A stretch of 64,000 bases of DNA. Source: Channa striata (taxonomy: Eukaryota; Chordata; Actinopteri; Anabantiformes; Channidae). Shown in pieces: positions 46,256-57,416 of the stretch. The notes under the pieces are model-generated. The model saw only the letters and a list, made by a program, of their open reading frames with translations, was not told the origin of the DNA and did not search any database. The position numbers were made by a program, and so were the translations under genes. The stretch's first letter is position 1. Every line of letters starts with the position of its first letter. The DNA lies in NCBI GenBank assembly GCA_033026295.1, contig CM065182.1, positions 5,952,001 to 6,016,000 on the forward strand, written 5' to 3'.

Positions 46256-47996
46256 TGCAAGCCCTGTTGTTTTTCCACCGGTGTTCAAATGGGTTTTGAC
46301 TGCACTGTCAAATAGATATATTTATATAAATACATCATGTTCAAGGCCAATCTTTGGTTTGCTGGAGTCCATCAGGGCTTGACAGTTAAGCAAAACTGGG
46401 CAGAAGTGACAGATTTAAAAAAATAGATTTATATGAAACACATCTTTGAAAAAACTGAAAGAAATCAGGATAAAAACCTAGACGAGAAGTGAGCTACAGT
46501 ATGACCCACTACTGCACAGCCATCTTTGGTTCCCAAAAGCCGCTGGGTACAACCGAGTGGACCTGCAGAAAACTGCATGTGGGTCACGAGTGTGTAGTAG
46601 TAGAGCACACTGCAGAGACTATCTTCATTTATGCTTCAAAAACACTGGATGCTGAGTTGGATTAGCTTGGCAGGAGAAAGGATAAAGAGTTTGCCAAAAG
46701 GGCAGATGCCTCCACGACTTAAATGTGTGCTGACGATTCGGAAATCAGATAAACTTTAATTGCTTCTTTCGGTAAATGTAGCTCACGCTTGTGTACGCAA
46801 AGCAGGAACGTTTTCATTGAAGACTTGGGAGAATTGCACAAATGCATTAATAAAAAACAAAAGGAAAAAAAAAAACACACAGGCATTTTGCGTTTGGTGG
46901 CAGCCCCGTGAAAACTGCAATAAAGACGGCCGCTTGACCAGCCTTCCCTCGAGGAGTTGCCTTAACCTCAGTCCTGAAAGATCCGTGGATCCGAGCCCCG
47001 CTGCGCGCAGACACGCAAAGCGGGTTGGATCCACGAGCGAGGCCCTGCCCTCTGTCAGCTGCTTGCTTAGCAGCAAAGGCCACAGGCAGACACAAGGAAG
47101 GGGAGTGGGGCTGGAGTTAACTCTTCACCAGTGATCCTGTCTGCCTCCCCTGTAGCCTCCCTACGCCATACATTCCCCAATACACTGTATACTGTACGAT
47201 GCTCATCTCTGTCCATAGCACAACCCTGGGTTTGATTACAAAAATAAGGAGGTGATGAAGCAAGTGAGTACAAAACTGTGCCAGTCACATCACACTCTGC
47301 TTGTTGCATCACTTCCCTCTGATTATAGTTCTGAGGAAAGAAGAACAGCAGCAGGTGACGATGTTTTCCTTCTTGCTTGCTTTCTATTTACTGTATTCGG
47401 CACATTAGCAGCTGAGTCTGAGGTATTAGTTTTTGCATGTCAAAATGGAGATCGGAACCCAAACAAGGTTGCTGAATTTTTGTCGTGACTTTCAAGTAAC
47501 ATCAAAATATTTCGTGTGGTCTCGGAAATCATAAAAAGAGAGGTTTGAACATTTTGATCTGGGAGGGACAAAAAAAAAAAAAAAAGACATTTCGCTCTCT
47601 TCTCCAAAGGTCGATTAAGATTCAGCTTTGGTTAACTACTAAGGGTCTCATCATATACTGTGTCTGCACTCTAGGACGTTGGAAATAAGTGCACTCTTCT
47701 TCAGCAACACCTTTTCAATGTAAATTTGCTCTGGAGCCTTTTGTATCAGTAGAAAACTTAATCACACCTCTCGGGAAAAGAATTGCCAATGAGATACTGT
47801 TTGACCAGCATTTGCTCTGGGGGCTAAATACGACACAAAAAGCAACAGCTCTGCTACAAAAGAAGTCAAACGCCAAAAAAACTAACATTTTTCTTTCAGG
47901 GCTTTTCATGTGAAAATTAAAATCAAGTACATCATTTAGAAAGATATGCCAATTAAATAGCAGAGTACCATGTCCCACTTCAAACTTTCCTATGAA

Positions 47997-48002
47997 TTTA
48001 TT
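47997..48002 (-). promoter_or_regulatory. Possible proximal CPEB4 poly(A) signal
   Basis: AATAAA about 290 nt after the stop codon; a second lies at 48209-48214, about 75 nt after the stop. Use cannot be judged from sequence. Confidence 0.35.
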
Positions 48003-48287
48003 TTTTGAGAACTGATAAAAATATTTCAAAAATCAAAAGATATAAATAAATTATGTTACACTCTTTTTTTTCCTTGTTGGACATATTTGGATATAATTCC
48101 AGTTTTTTTTCTATCTTCAAAATATAGATATATATAAACTTAAAAAAAAAATGAGGAAAAAGGGTCGGTGAAATTAGAGCAAAAAGGAACCAGCAACAGA
48201 AAAGTGCATTTATTTGTACAATGATTTGCGACTCCTTCGCTACCTGCCCTCCTGCTCCCCTGTTGCCTCTCCCTTTCTGTCGTCCGC

Positions 48288-48515
48288 TCAGTTCCAGCGG
48301 AAGGAGATGTGACGGGGTCGGTCGCCTCCCTCCTTCACCAGGGGTTTGTGAAACTCGCGTCCGGCACGTGAGTGGATGGCCGCCCAGCAGTACTCGCAGT
48401 AGTACTGGAGACAGGTGACGTTGGCGCAGAAGAACGGTGCAAACTTCCCGCCGCAGCGAGTTCCCTGGCACTCATCGCACAGCTGGTCATCCAGCACGTA
48501 TGGCTTCACTTCCAC
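48288..48515 (-). CDS. CPEB4: CPEB4 exon 10 (ZZ zinc domain, C-terminus, stop)
   Basis: 228 nt from VEVKPYVLDDQLCDECQGTR to RPRHISFRWN and the stop codon. Seven Cys and two His residues of the cross-brace ZZ domain are intact. Acceptor CTGAATGCAG. The sequence is almost identical to vertebrate CPEB4 as I know it. Confidence 0.98.
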   Translation of the reverse strand: MEVKPYVLDDQLCDECQGTRCGGKFAPFFCANVTCLQYYCEYCWAAIHSRAGREFHKPLVKEGGDRPRHISFRWN

Positions 48516-50468
48516 CTGCATTCAGAGGCGGGGAATATTCCGTCAGTAATGTCCTTTACAATTGTTGCTTTCCATATTTTCTAGAGATCTACAATAAGTT
48601 TATAATTGTCCATTAACACTTCGGTTCCTAAGATGTCCTCAAATAACCGCACCTAAAGATTTTAAAAATGTCTCTGACCACAGTCGTGGCCAAATAATGA
48701 GATTCATAGATTTCCTTTCCAAATGAGAGAATTTTCTGCCTCCTCTTACTTGCTTTTCCCAATGTTCAGTAATGAGGGACTGTGCTATTAGCAAGTCAAT
48801 GTCACCAAGGCACTCAGTCCGCAAAAATGTGCACAGCACACCAATTATGCAAATGAGAAAGTGGTATACTATTACTCCAGTATTTTATATTATGATGTCC
48901 TCTCTCCACTACATATTTCTGCAGCATTTCTGCTCGAGTTACCTTGTCATCATATATTTCGCAAATGTAAATAGTCTTTGTGTCGGTTATAAGGCGCCGT
49001 AAGTTGTGCAAAAGACCTCGAGATATTGCTGTAATGTGCCAGGTCACTGTACGTTTATCACACTGCAGCCTGCGTGAGTGACTGTGAGGTCAAACTGCTG
49101 AGATTCAGGAGTAGCAGAGGACTCAGTGATAATATGAATGCTGTGTTTTATTCCACTTTGCTGCTTTACTTTCCACAGTCACAGCTTAATGTCACACTTA
49201 AACAGAATTCGGCTTTTAGGGAAAAGCTCGGTTTGACGGGGTTTGACTACACGAATCTCAGAGGGGAAATTTGTTCTATGAATTTCTGTCAGCAGCCCTA
49301 CACGTGAAGATATGAGGCGCACCTCCACTTCCGAAGAGGTTGCACACTGTACTGCGGCTCGATTGTTACGAACACCTGTGTTTTCCCTGCTGTGTCGGTT
49401 CAAAAATGATGACAGAGTCTGAAAAGGCTGTTGCAGAAGAGCAGCGACTAGCACGTACCAACAGCCAAAAGATAGTTTTAACGTTCCTGGCAGAGATCTT
49501 CTGGAAATATCTGCCATGACATCTACAAATCAAAACCCTAAAGCCTTTAGCTTCAACCTTTAACTTCAGCTCTGCATCTCCTTTGTTTTTCTGGTTTTCT
49601 GCTCCTGTTGATTTTGCTGTGTAACTGCAGCAATAGAGAAAAACAGTTCCTCCAAGATTTCGCTGACATTTTTTTGATTGCTGCAGCCTAAAAATGCTTG
49701 ATTTGGCAACAGCCTAAAAACACTGTGATGCATGTTGCAATGTTTTTCAGTTTTAAACTGCAAGGTTGCACAAAATTCTCAGGGGATTGGTCGAATTTAT
49801 TGTTGCAATCTCAACATTACAAAGTCCTGAGGAGACGGCAGCCTCAAGCCTCGAGTCAAGGTAAGTATTGCTACACTGCTCTGAGATTTAATTTCCAATT
49901 AAATACCTTTTTTGTTTTATTGTTTGATTGCTTTTCCTGTAAGCTCAGGGTCATCACAGCAGATCACATGGTCTGCACGTTGATTTTTTGGCCTTTTTTT
50001 TTTTTTAAACACCAGATGCCCTATCTGACAACTTTTACTGGGCTTGGGACCAGCACTCAGATGTGCGCTGGCTTGTGCAATCTCGCTGGCTGGGGTCAGA
50101 CAGTTTGGGAGTTCAGCGTCTTGCCCAGACACACTTCGACATATGGCCAGGGGGAGTTGGGCTGCAGCCCGCCAAGCCTACAGTTGATAGGCGGCCACTC
50201 GACCAACTGAGCCAGTGCCGCGCCGTTAACAATTACAAATAGAATATGCTTCTTTATTACACGTTCACTAATAAACATGTAAAGTTTGCAAACATTATGG
50301 TGCCTAATTTTTCACGCCTATAGACAAAAGCTAGTAAGACTCATTTGCACAACTCTGAAATGTGGCAAGGACAGTTTTAGAGAAACCTAAAAGGAAGTGA
50401 GGTGTAGGGAGGCGCATAAAACAAAGAAGGGAGAGAGAGAAAAACATTAGGGCCCCCTCCACACTCAC
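48516..50468 (-). other. CPEB4 intron 9
   Basis: About 1.95 kb with a complete SINE at 49994-50224 in minus orientation. No other recognisable feature. Confidence 0.9.
49994..50224 (-). mobile_element. tRNA-derived SINE, near full length
   Basis: On the minus strand the head reads TGGCTCAGTTGGTCGAGTGG, an A-box-type tRNA 5' part. Then comes the family body GTCGAAGTGTGTCTGGGCAA followed by GACGCTGAACTCCC, and the element ends in an A-run (T-run at 49994-50006 on the plus strand). Same family as fragments at 53.0-53.1 and 16.9 kb. It lies sense to CPEB4. Confidence 0.8.
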
Positions 50469-50650
50469 CCGTTTATCGATTTCTCCATGCTGCAGCTGTA
50501 CAAAGCGAGCACTGATAGCAGCAATGTAGCTCTGCTGATTAGAGAAGGCGACCCGCCCCGCTCCCTTGGGGTACTTCAGCTCAGGGTCTGTGTCGATGCC
50601 AGCGTAGCAAACTCCACCATACAGGCGGTCCATGATCATGGCCAACTCCA
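50469..50650 (-). CDS. CPEB4: CPEB4 exon 9 (RRM2)
   Basis: 182 nt, encoding ELAMIMDRLYGGVCYAGIDT through GAGRVAFSNQQS to QLQHGEIDKR. Acceptor CCCCTCTGCAG, donor GTGAGT. The RNP1 motif of RRM2 is here. Confidence 0.97.
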
Positions 50651-51726
50651 CTGCAGAGGGGAGGAAGGACACACAACTACCTGAACAACATGTTCACAAA
50701 AACAACGTTCATGCACAGAGGCGGAGAGACGTGAACAAAATAACCACTGTGGAAAAAAACTAACACATATAAAAGCCCACACGCAGACACACACACACAC
50801 ACAGACAGACACACAATGTCACATGTAGCCAGTGAACACAAACACACCAAACTGCTGATGAGGGCTGTTGATCTGAGAGCTTAAAGCCATCAACACAGAT
50901 GGATTAAAGTTCAGCAGAGTCTGAAAGGGCAAATATGGGGGCAGCGCCCAGTGGACAGCTCCTAAAGTAGCTGCAATAAATCCCAGCAAAAGTATTTAAA
51001 GTGCTTACTGTGTTTCTCTTAACAGCTGTTAACAAATATGAGAAGTGGGGTGAGGTGACCCTGCCAATGTCCAACTGAGCTTTACTCAATAAAAACATAA
51101 AACGGCAGTTTTTTTTTTAATAAGTTGGTTGTCTACATGTATTTGTACTTAATTACTAAACATGAATCGTTTACTACACCACAGTGGCTTTTGACCTTGG
51201 CCATTAGCACTAACCACACTACAGTCTGAAGCACTAGTGCTGGCCACAACGTCAACACACAGCACACGTGACGCCGTTATCAGAATGAAAAGGAACTTAA
51301 TATTCTACACGGCACAGCGTACCACAGAGAGTACTTCCTGATAGGACCGGGGTAGGTCAGCGCCTCTTTTAGCTCTGCCCTCTAGCATGTCGAATGTTTA
51401 TTATGAACACACGCCGATCACATTGCACGATGATCACAGAGACGCACCGTCGTGCGTACAGACGGTATTTCACATAAGCAGCCACCCCTCGATTCTTACT
51501 GTTTGTGATTTAAAGTCGACACATATGCAAAGGGACAAAATACAGAAGTGTTTAAAAAAATAACTTAAAAAAAGGAAATAAAAAGCTTTACGCTAAACCC
51601 GTATTAGAAGTGTCTGCACAGTACATACTTTAGAAGGAACTGTTGTCACTACACACAACTGTTTGTTGTTAATACACCAGGAGGAAAAAAATCGTCTAAA
51701 AAGACCAGCGTAAAAATAAAAGATAC
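50651..51726 (-). other. CPEB4 intron 8
   Basis: About 1.1 kb. Short CA-rich stretch at 50787-50815; otherwise I see nothing notable. Confidence 0.9.
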
Positions 51727-51841
51727 CTGCACGGAGTGGACGGGGGACTCCTCCCACAAAAATGGTTTTCCTCGGGTCTAGAGGCTGGGACCCATCCATC
51801 ACAAAATCACTGTCGTTCAGGTTCCACGGGCGAATCTGGAC
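51727..51841 (-). CDS. CPEB4: CPEB4 exon 8 (RRM2 start)
   Basis: 115 nt, beginning VQIRPWNLNDSDFVMDGSQP and ending at KTIFVGGVPRPLRA. The RNP2 motif of RRM2 is IFVGGV. The donor is GTATCT, and the intron to exon 7 is only 153 bp. Confidence 0.96.
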
Positions 51842-51994
51842 CTGTCACGCACAAATAAGTTAACTAAAATAAGTAAGATCCATACAAGCTAGTTGTAATG
51901 TCACATCAAAATTGTAAGTTCAAGTCTCACTGAGATCTGCCAAAAACGGCGAGAAACGTGAGCAGGATGGGTGTGTTTGTGTGTTCTCACTGAC

Positions 51995-52113
51995 CGGCTT
52001 GTCTTTGATGGTGGGGCTGGACACACAGAGGTACAGCTTGCCGTCCTCTTCAATGCAGGCATCGATCAAAGCCTGCACCGAGCTCTCATCCTGAAAGAGC
52101 AGGAAGGCGTAGC
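51995..52113 (-). CDS. CPEB4: CPEB4 exon 7 (RRM1, RNP1 motif)
   Basis: 119 nt. It encodes YAFLLFQDESSVQALIDACI then EEDGKLYLCVSSPTIKDKP. Acceptor TTTTGTGTAG, donor GTCAGT. It completes RRM1 and the inter-RRM region. Confidence 0.96.
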
Positions 52114-52433
52114 CTACACAAAACACACGGGGGTTACACAAAGTATCGACAAAGAAACCCGTTGGACTTTAGCGCGCCAAGTGCTGTGAGCGAATGTCTC
52201 ATCACCACATTCTGCATTCGCAGCAGGGTGACGAGTCCAGATGTGGAGACAAAATGAGACTACACGGACGCACACATATTGATCGCTGTAGCACACTGCT
52301 ACAACATATGCGCCTTTTTGTCACGCTGGAAGATGTTCTGCCAGTGCACACCGGAGACAGACACCAGAGTAATGTTGGACAATTACAAGACAGTACAGCA
52401 CAGCGCGATTGTTCTGAAAGCAATTCGATATAC

Positions 52434-52523
52434 CTTTAGGGGGGAAATAGGATTTGCTCTCAGCTTTGTGAGGCCAGTCCACAAACAGGTGTCCGAAACG
52501 CCGGAAACTGGCCGTTATCTCAT
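52434..52523 (-). CDS. CPEB4: CPEB4 exon 6 (RRM1)
   Basis: 90 nt after acceptor TTGTATTTCAG, encoding EITASFRRFGHLFVDWPHKA and ESKSYFPPK, then donor GTATAT. HL in FGHLFVDW replaces the PL I recall in mammals; the rest is nearly invariant. Confidence 0.95.
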
Positions 52524-53130
52524 CTGAAATACAAAAGGAAAAATAATGCTCCTTAACCAGAAAGTAATGAAAGTTATTTTTTACATAATTTATCACTGTT
52601 GTAATTTTCACAGTCTTACTGAAACTTCCTTTTTTTAATACATATCCTTGATCACTTTTGTTATTTCTGATGATAAAAGAACATTTGTAGTAGCTGAACG
52701 TGTCGTATTATTATGTTTAGAGCCAAGTCTGCATCCACCTACAGTGGATGTAGGTATATGTAGCGGGATGTTTGGTTAGTTGTCAATCTGCAGTCTGATC
52801 TAGCTTGTTTATCTCTGCCACTGACTATATAATGATATTCTTGAAGGAATATTTTCCAAATATATATGAATATTGACCCAGTGGTGCAGCGCATTTGGGT
52901 TGATGCTCTTTTAATAGTTTTTAGACATCAACTGGGGTCTACTGGCTGACGGAAAATAGAACCAGAGCAGAAAATATTGGTTTTAGCAAAATTACAGTTG
53001 GTTTTAAATTACTGCAAAAATCACTTTCAGGAAGGTCCTTTCCATGGACACTTTGCAATCTCTTCAAGAAGGGACGGGGATCCAACCACCGACCCACTCT
53101 ACCAACTGAGCCAAACCCAGCGGTTTGTAC
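52524..53130 (-). other. CPEB4 intron 5, largely SINE-derived
   Basis: A tRNA-like head lies directly behind the exon 5 donor, and the rest is AT-rich intron leading to the exon 6 acceptor. Confidence 0.85.
53030..53122 (-). mobile_element. tRNA-derived SINE head beside the CPEB4 exon 5 donor
   Basis: On the minus strand TGGCTCAGTTGGTAGAGTGG (A box) and GTCGGTGGTTGGATCCCCG (B-box-like) are spaced as in a tRNA-derived SINE, followed by a degraded body. Orientation is sense to CPEB4. The 3' limit is unclear and may extend to about 52880. Confidence 0.75.
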
Positions 53131-53301
53131 CTTCATCTATATCCGGAGGCAGTCCTCCAACAAAGACCTTGCGTGAGTAGCGTTCAACGCGCTCGCCGTT
53201 CTGGTGCGGAAAGCAGTGTGGAGACCCCAATCCGCCAAGACCCTGTTCTCCACGCTCATCGTCGGGGAAACCATCCTCCATGGGGAAGAGAGAGGAGTGT
53301 C
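53131..53301 (-). CDS. CPEB4: CPEB4 exon 5 (linker and start of RRM1)
   Basis: 171 nt. It encodes HSSLFPMEDGFPDDERGEQG, a linker with SPHCFPHQNGERVERYSRK, then RNP2 VFVGGLPPDIDE. It opens with two bases completing a Gly codon and ends with one base before donor GTACAA. The SINE-like sequence starts within about 10 nt of this donor. Confidence 0.95.
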
Positions 53302-54394
53302 CTACGAGAAGGAAGAGCAGGTGGAGAGCAGAAAATGTTTATTTCACCTGGAGGGAACTCAACAGGGTAAGGGCGGGGTCGATCCTGCCATGCTAAGAAC
53401 ACCAGAGCAATAACAGCTGTAGCACAGAAAAAAAGGAATCAAACATTTCATTTCAATTGACATGGATCTAAGTGTGTAGCTCTGAAATGCCACGTTACTG
53501 TGGATGCATAGAAGCACACAGTATTACTTAAATATATATATGTGTCCTTGCTGGTGGACATATCCTGTATCCTCTGATCAAATGTTAGATTCTTTTATAA
53601 AAGAAAAATCTTCAACAGTTGCAAATGTGTTCAAAAGACTAAACTAAAACTGTTGAAGAAGAAAAAAAACAAAGATAGCAAAAAAAACAGTGATGATCAA
53701 GAAAGTAACAGGTTAATAGTTGGCCACATGATATTATATTTAGAAAGTAGATATCAGAGCTATATCCAGTGATCTGAACATGCGTGTAGGTTAGCTCAGC
53801 AACACACAACGCAGTCCTCTCAGCGAGTCCAAATGGTTTTACAGTGGAGTGGACATGTGCGTTGTGGTGGTTAAGCTCTCTCTGGCCTACACTGGCTCCC
53901 ATACAACCTGCCCTGAGCTGCTTTATATAAAGATTTATGCAAGGGAGTTAGCCTCGGCTCACAGCATGTGCCGTGTGAGCGTACGGCTGCATGCGTCCGG
54001 CCATTTGCCTGGTCGTGCGTCTGTGCTACTGTCGCACTGGGCGGTAGAATCGCACATCAAACCTCACGTTGCCTCGTTGAAGTTTCTCAATTGGCATCGT
54101 CTAACGTAATCTTGCAAATGCACGTGAAAGTAAAATAAATGCAAGCACAGTCAAGCATGATGACTGAAACACAGACTCAAAGGATGAAAGGCGCGCAAGA
54201 TCACGGCACACACTTAAAAGACAATCATGCAGACAAAATTGTCACTTTACTGTTAAGGAAACAAAGCGCAGAGTCATTCAAAACTTATAACAGCATGTGA
54301 TCGACAAACTCATGCCTCAAAACCAATAAAATCATAACAGCACGGTTTAACAGCTTGAAATTATGCTAAAAAAAATGACATCAACGTGGGTTAC

Positions 54395-54418
54395 CTCGTC
54401 TCCTGCTATAATTCCTGG
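54395..54418 (-). CDS. CPEB4: CPEB4 exon 4 (24-nt microexon)
   Basis: 24 nt between acceptor CAACATGCAG and donor GTAACC, phase 1 in and out. It supplies 8 residues; with the borrowed junction bases the product reads ARNYSRRRG, matching the mammalian ARTYGRRRG segment. The basic RRR motif precedes HSS in the next exon and forms a kinase-type RRxxS site. A TGC just before the acceptor is the kind of motif linked to SRRM4-dependent neural microexons. Confidence 0.9.
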
Positions 54419-55998
54419 CTGCATGTTGAATAAGGACAAATCAAAGGAGAGGATGATTATAAAATACGCATAACACAGTGTACAAGTGGCAGGAGGTTCA
54501 TGACAATGGAGAGATGTTCGACTGTCCGCTCTCTATTTTAATAATCAGCTATGAATCACAAACAGCCTGTGCAACTGTTACCATACGAATTTAATAAATC
54601 TAGTCCAGTTTTTATTTTCTGATGAAATGTGGGTCGCAATTTAGCCGACTGAACATGTTAATGACTTAATAATAACTTAGTAAAGAGATACTAGTTGAAG
54701 GGTGTGTGGACACTTGTCACCTTGCTATTTATAAAGCATTTAAAAATAAAGAGATTCACTATGAAGAGGTGGAAAAGAAGACAATCCACGGACATATCAA
54801 AGACAAAAGACAGAAAGCTCCAGTAAGAAAAAAAAAAAAAATGAATATAATGATAAATGTTATTTCTAGAGCAATAAAAATGTAGGTAAACCACTGGGAT
54901 GAGAACACACTACAGGGCAACTGCAATACATAATAAATTCAATTCAACGTGTTTTTTCAAAAGAGACTTAAGAACCAGTTGCGCTGACTTTGCTGACCTA
55001 CGATCTACAAACAGGCCCCTTCTGAATCTTGGTAACCTTGACAAAAATAGAACCGTGACCTTAACTCTACCCAGCGCGTAACTTAATTCAACACACAGCG
55101 AGCAGCCTCCTAAAGCAAAGTAGACACGACAAAGCACACGGCTTGTCTGCATTTCTCTCCATTCCTTCTGGGAATAAGTAAGTTATCCACAGTGATACAG
55201 TAACTCATATATGTAGAGCTTTGCGCTGACAACAAACGAAGCATTAGTCCCAGCTCCTCGATTTAATGCGAGCAACTCATTCTGTTGCCGAAAAAACATT
55301 AGTGCCGCGGCTGCTGTTGTTGACTGTTATGCGTTTCCAGGTAGTCGCTTTGTGCTCAACCTACGATCAGACGCTCGGAGTAAATAATCGCTACTGACTA
55401 CTTGCTTTTTGGAACAACATAAAAACTTCTAAAACTCAATCAGTGAATCACTGTGTCAACTGGATGCTACTTGAACAAGATGTTTCACATATTTATTTAT
55501 TTTTTTATTGAAAAGGTGTGAATCATTCCCAAAGAAACATATTCTGGTGGACAAAAGGGAACCAATACAGCACTAGGGATAAAATGTTCCCAGCACAAGC
55601 AAAGTGGTTCTGTTTTGTTTGCACAGTTTAAGCAGAAAACCAATTTCTTTATTCGGCCTTAAAAGATGTTTATAAGTCATCCAGAAAGGTCCGTCAGTTC
55701 ATAATGTGGGTTCACTGTGATGTGTGCACACAGGACACACTCTATTTACTCACTATTTAATGCACTCGCTGGGAAATAATGTTTCTTTGCACAGAGCTGA
55801 AGTGAAATAAATTAAAATGGACACGGGAGAGACTGGAGCATCGACCCAATCTGAAAACGTAAGAACATTGAGGGGATGAAGAAGTGACCAGAACACACAA
55901 GCAATAATCTTCAGCTCCCTCAGTGGACTTTCTAACCCAGATGGACATTAACTCTGGGAGGGGGAAGGTCAAAGGGAGCTAGAAAGCGTAAGAGGAGA

Positions 55999-56002
<4 letters not shown>

Positions 56003-56034
<32 letters not shown>

Positions 56035-56117
56035 AAAGCAGATTGGATGGGAGCGGCAGAGAGAGCTATAAAAAGATGTGTGTGTGAGTGAGAGAGAGAG
56101 AGAGAGAGAAAGAGAGA
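56003..56117. repeat. Two (GA)n tracts
   Basis: (GA)14 at 56003-56031 and (GA)-rich repeats at 56089-56117, separated by mixed sequence. Polypurine on the plus strand, so a CU-rich run in the CPEB4 pre-mRNA that could bind PTB-type splicing repressors upstream of the microexon. Confidence 0.93.
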
Positions 56118-57416
56118 AGGGGGCACAAGTAGATTGGAAAAGATGGAGAAACAAGCTGAAAAAAATCTCCGTTTGTATGGGGAGGAGGGAGAATGTGAAC
56201 ATGAGCGAGAAAGTTCAAGAGAATGGTGAATGCAATCTGTACATGCGTATGAGACAAAAAAAAAAAAAAAAAATGGGGCGGGGGGCGGAGGGGGTTTTGG
56301 TTTGTGCAACCTCTATTCGGTGCCTATCCTCTGGCACCATCTGTCTCGGGGCTTGATGACAGCTCCGGAACATGTGATCTCACCATGTGATACAGCGGGG
56401 CCTTGTGAAGAAACTAGAGGCCTCTCCTGTTTTACATTCTGGCCTAAGCCCAGAGGATGAAAGCTACAACAACACAATTAGACAGTGATACAAGGGAGCG
56501 AGACTATGCAAAGGTGAAGCAGCTGAATAGCCAGCTCCTTTTGTGCAAAGTGCAGCAAGTTAACGACAAGTGTCAAGTTTCTCCGTGACTTTTCTGAAAG
56601 CCCAGATTCATTTGTGTACAATGTTAAGGCATTTCTAACATGCTCCTCTTGTACTGGTGCACTGCTTCATGGTGCAGACCCCACTTTAATAGGGTCAGCA
56701 ATCACAAACTGAATGTGTTCTGTCAGTCTGATGATCTAAGATGCAAAGCACCTGAAGCTAATTTGTTTAAAAGATGCATCATCACACTAAATCCTTGAAA
56801 CCAGACACATTTAAATCCCAAAAAGGTCCGGGTACGCACACACATAATTAGTCGCATCCTTCTCGTTCTAGACCGCAGTCGTCATTTCCTCTGGCTATTT
56901 ACTTTTATTCTTACTTTCCTCTTTATTTGTTTAAGAGACAAAAGCATATCAGCAGTCAGTCAAATGAAAGGGACTGAGATGACACCCGTTACAGAACTGG
57001 GTGAAAGGTCATCACTAGACATGTTGCTCTAAAGTGGGTCAGTGTGTGGCTTTTTTTTTTTGTGAGGAAATGTACGAAGCAGAAGGCCAGAGAGGAGAGA
57101 CACACAACTTTTAGTTTGGATTCAATCCAACGCAAGCAAGGCGAGACAGGACCCCAAAGTCACCAGACACAAACACGCGAGGTTATTTCACACGCAGCCC
57201 CCAACTATCGCCACTTACTTCATATCACTTCACCTATATAGAGAAATGTGTTTTTAAACAGTCACCAGGAGCCATATTTTATGGCAAAAAAGTCCAAGAT
57301 TTTTTCAATTAAAAATCACATCGTGTTTACATTATGTTTGAAATACCTAATTTTAGCTTTTACAGTTAGTTGACCCTTGGACAACCATGTGTAGTTTGCA
57401 AACGTAGAATACGTAC

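Larger units (their letters stand above)
43781..48287 (-). other. CPEB4: CPEB4 3' UTR (about 4.5 kb)
   Basis: An AU-rich stretch follows the stop with no coding signal and ends at paired AATAAA signals (43820 and 43798). Possible earlier polyadenylation signals occur at 48209-48214 and 47997-48002, so short and long isoforms are possible. It includes an AC repeat (46223-46254) and a C-rich tract opposite the G-rich block at 44911-44990. Confidence 0.7.
53302..57416 (-). other. CPEB4 introns 3 and 4 flanking the microexon
   Basis: About 1.1 kb downstream and 3.0 kb upstream (transcript sense) of the 24-nt microexon. They contain GA-rich tracts at 55.98-56.12 kb and a long A-run near 56257-56272 followed by a G-rich segment. 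No further exon is supported. Confidence 0.85.

Noticed and set aside
47998..48471. 157-codon minus-strand ORF
   Set aside because: Out-of-frame shadow of CPEB4 exon 10 running into the 3' UTR.
53062..53122. tRNA gene
   Set aside because: A- and B-box-like words are present, but the cloverleaf cannot be completed and a SINE body follows.
55932..56309. 125-codon minus-strand ORF with Ser-Leu repeats
   Set aside because: Translation of (GA)n microsatellites.
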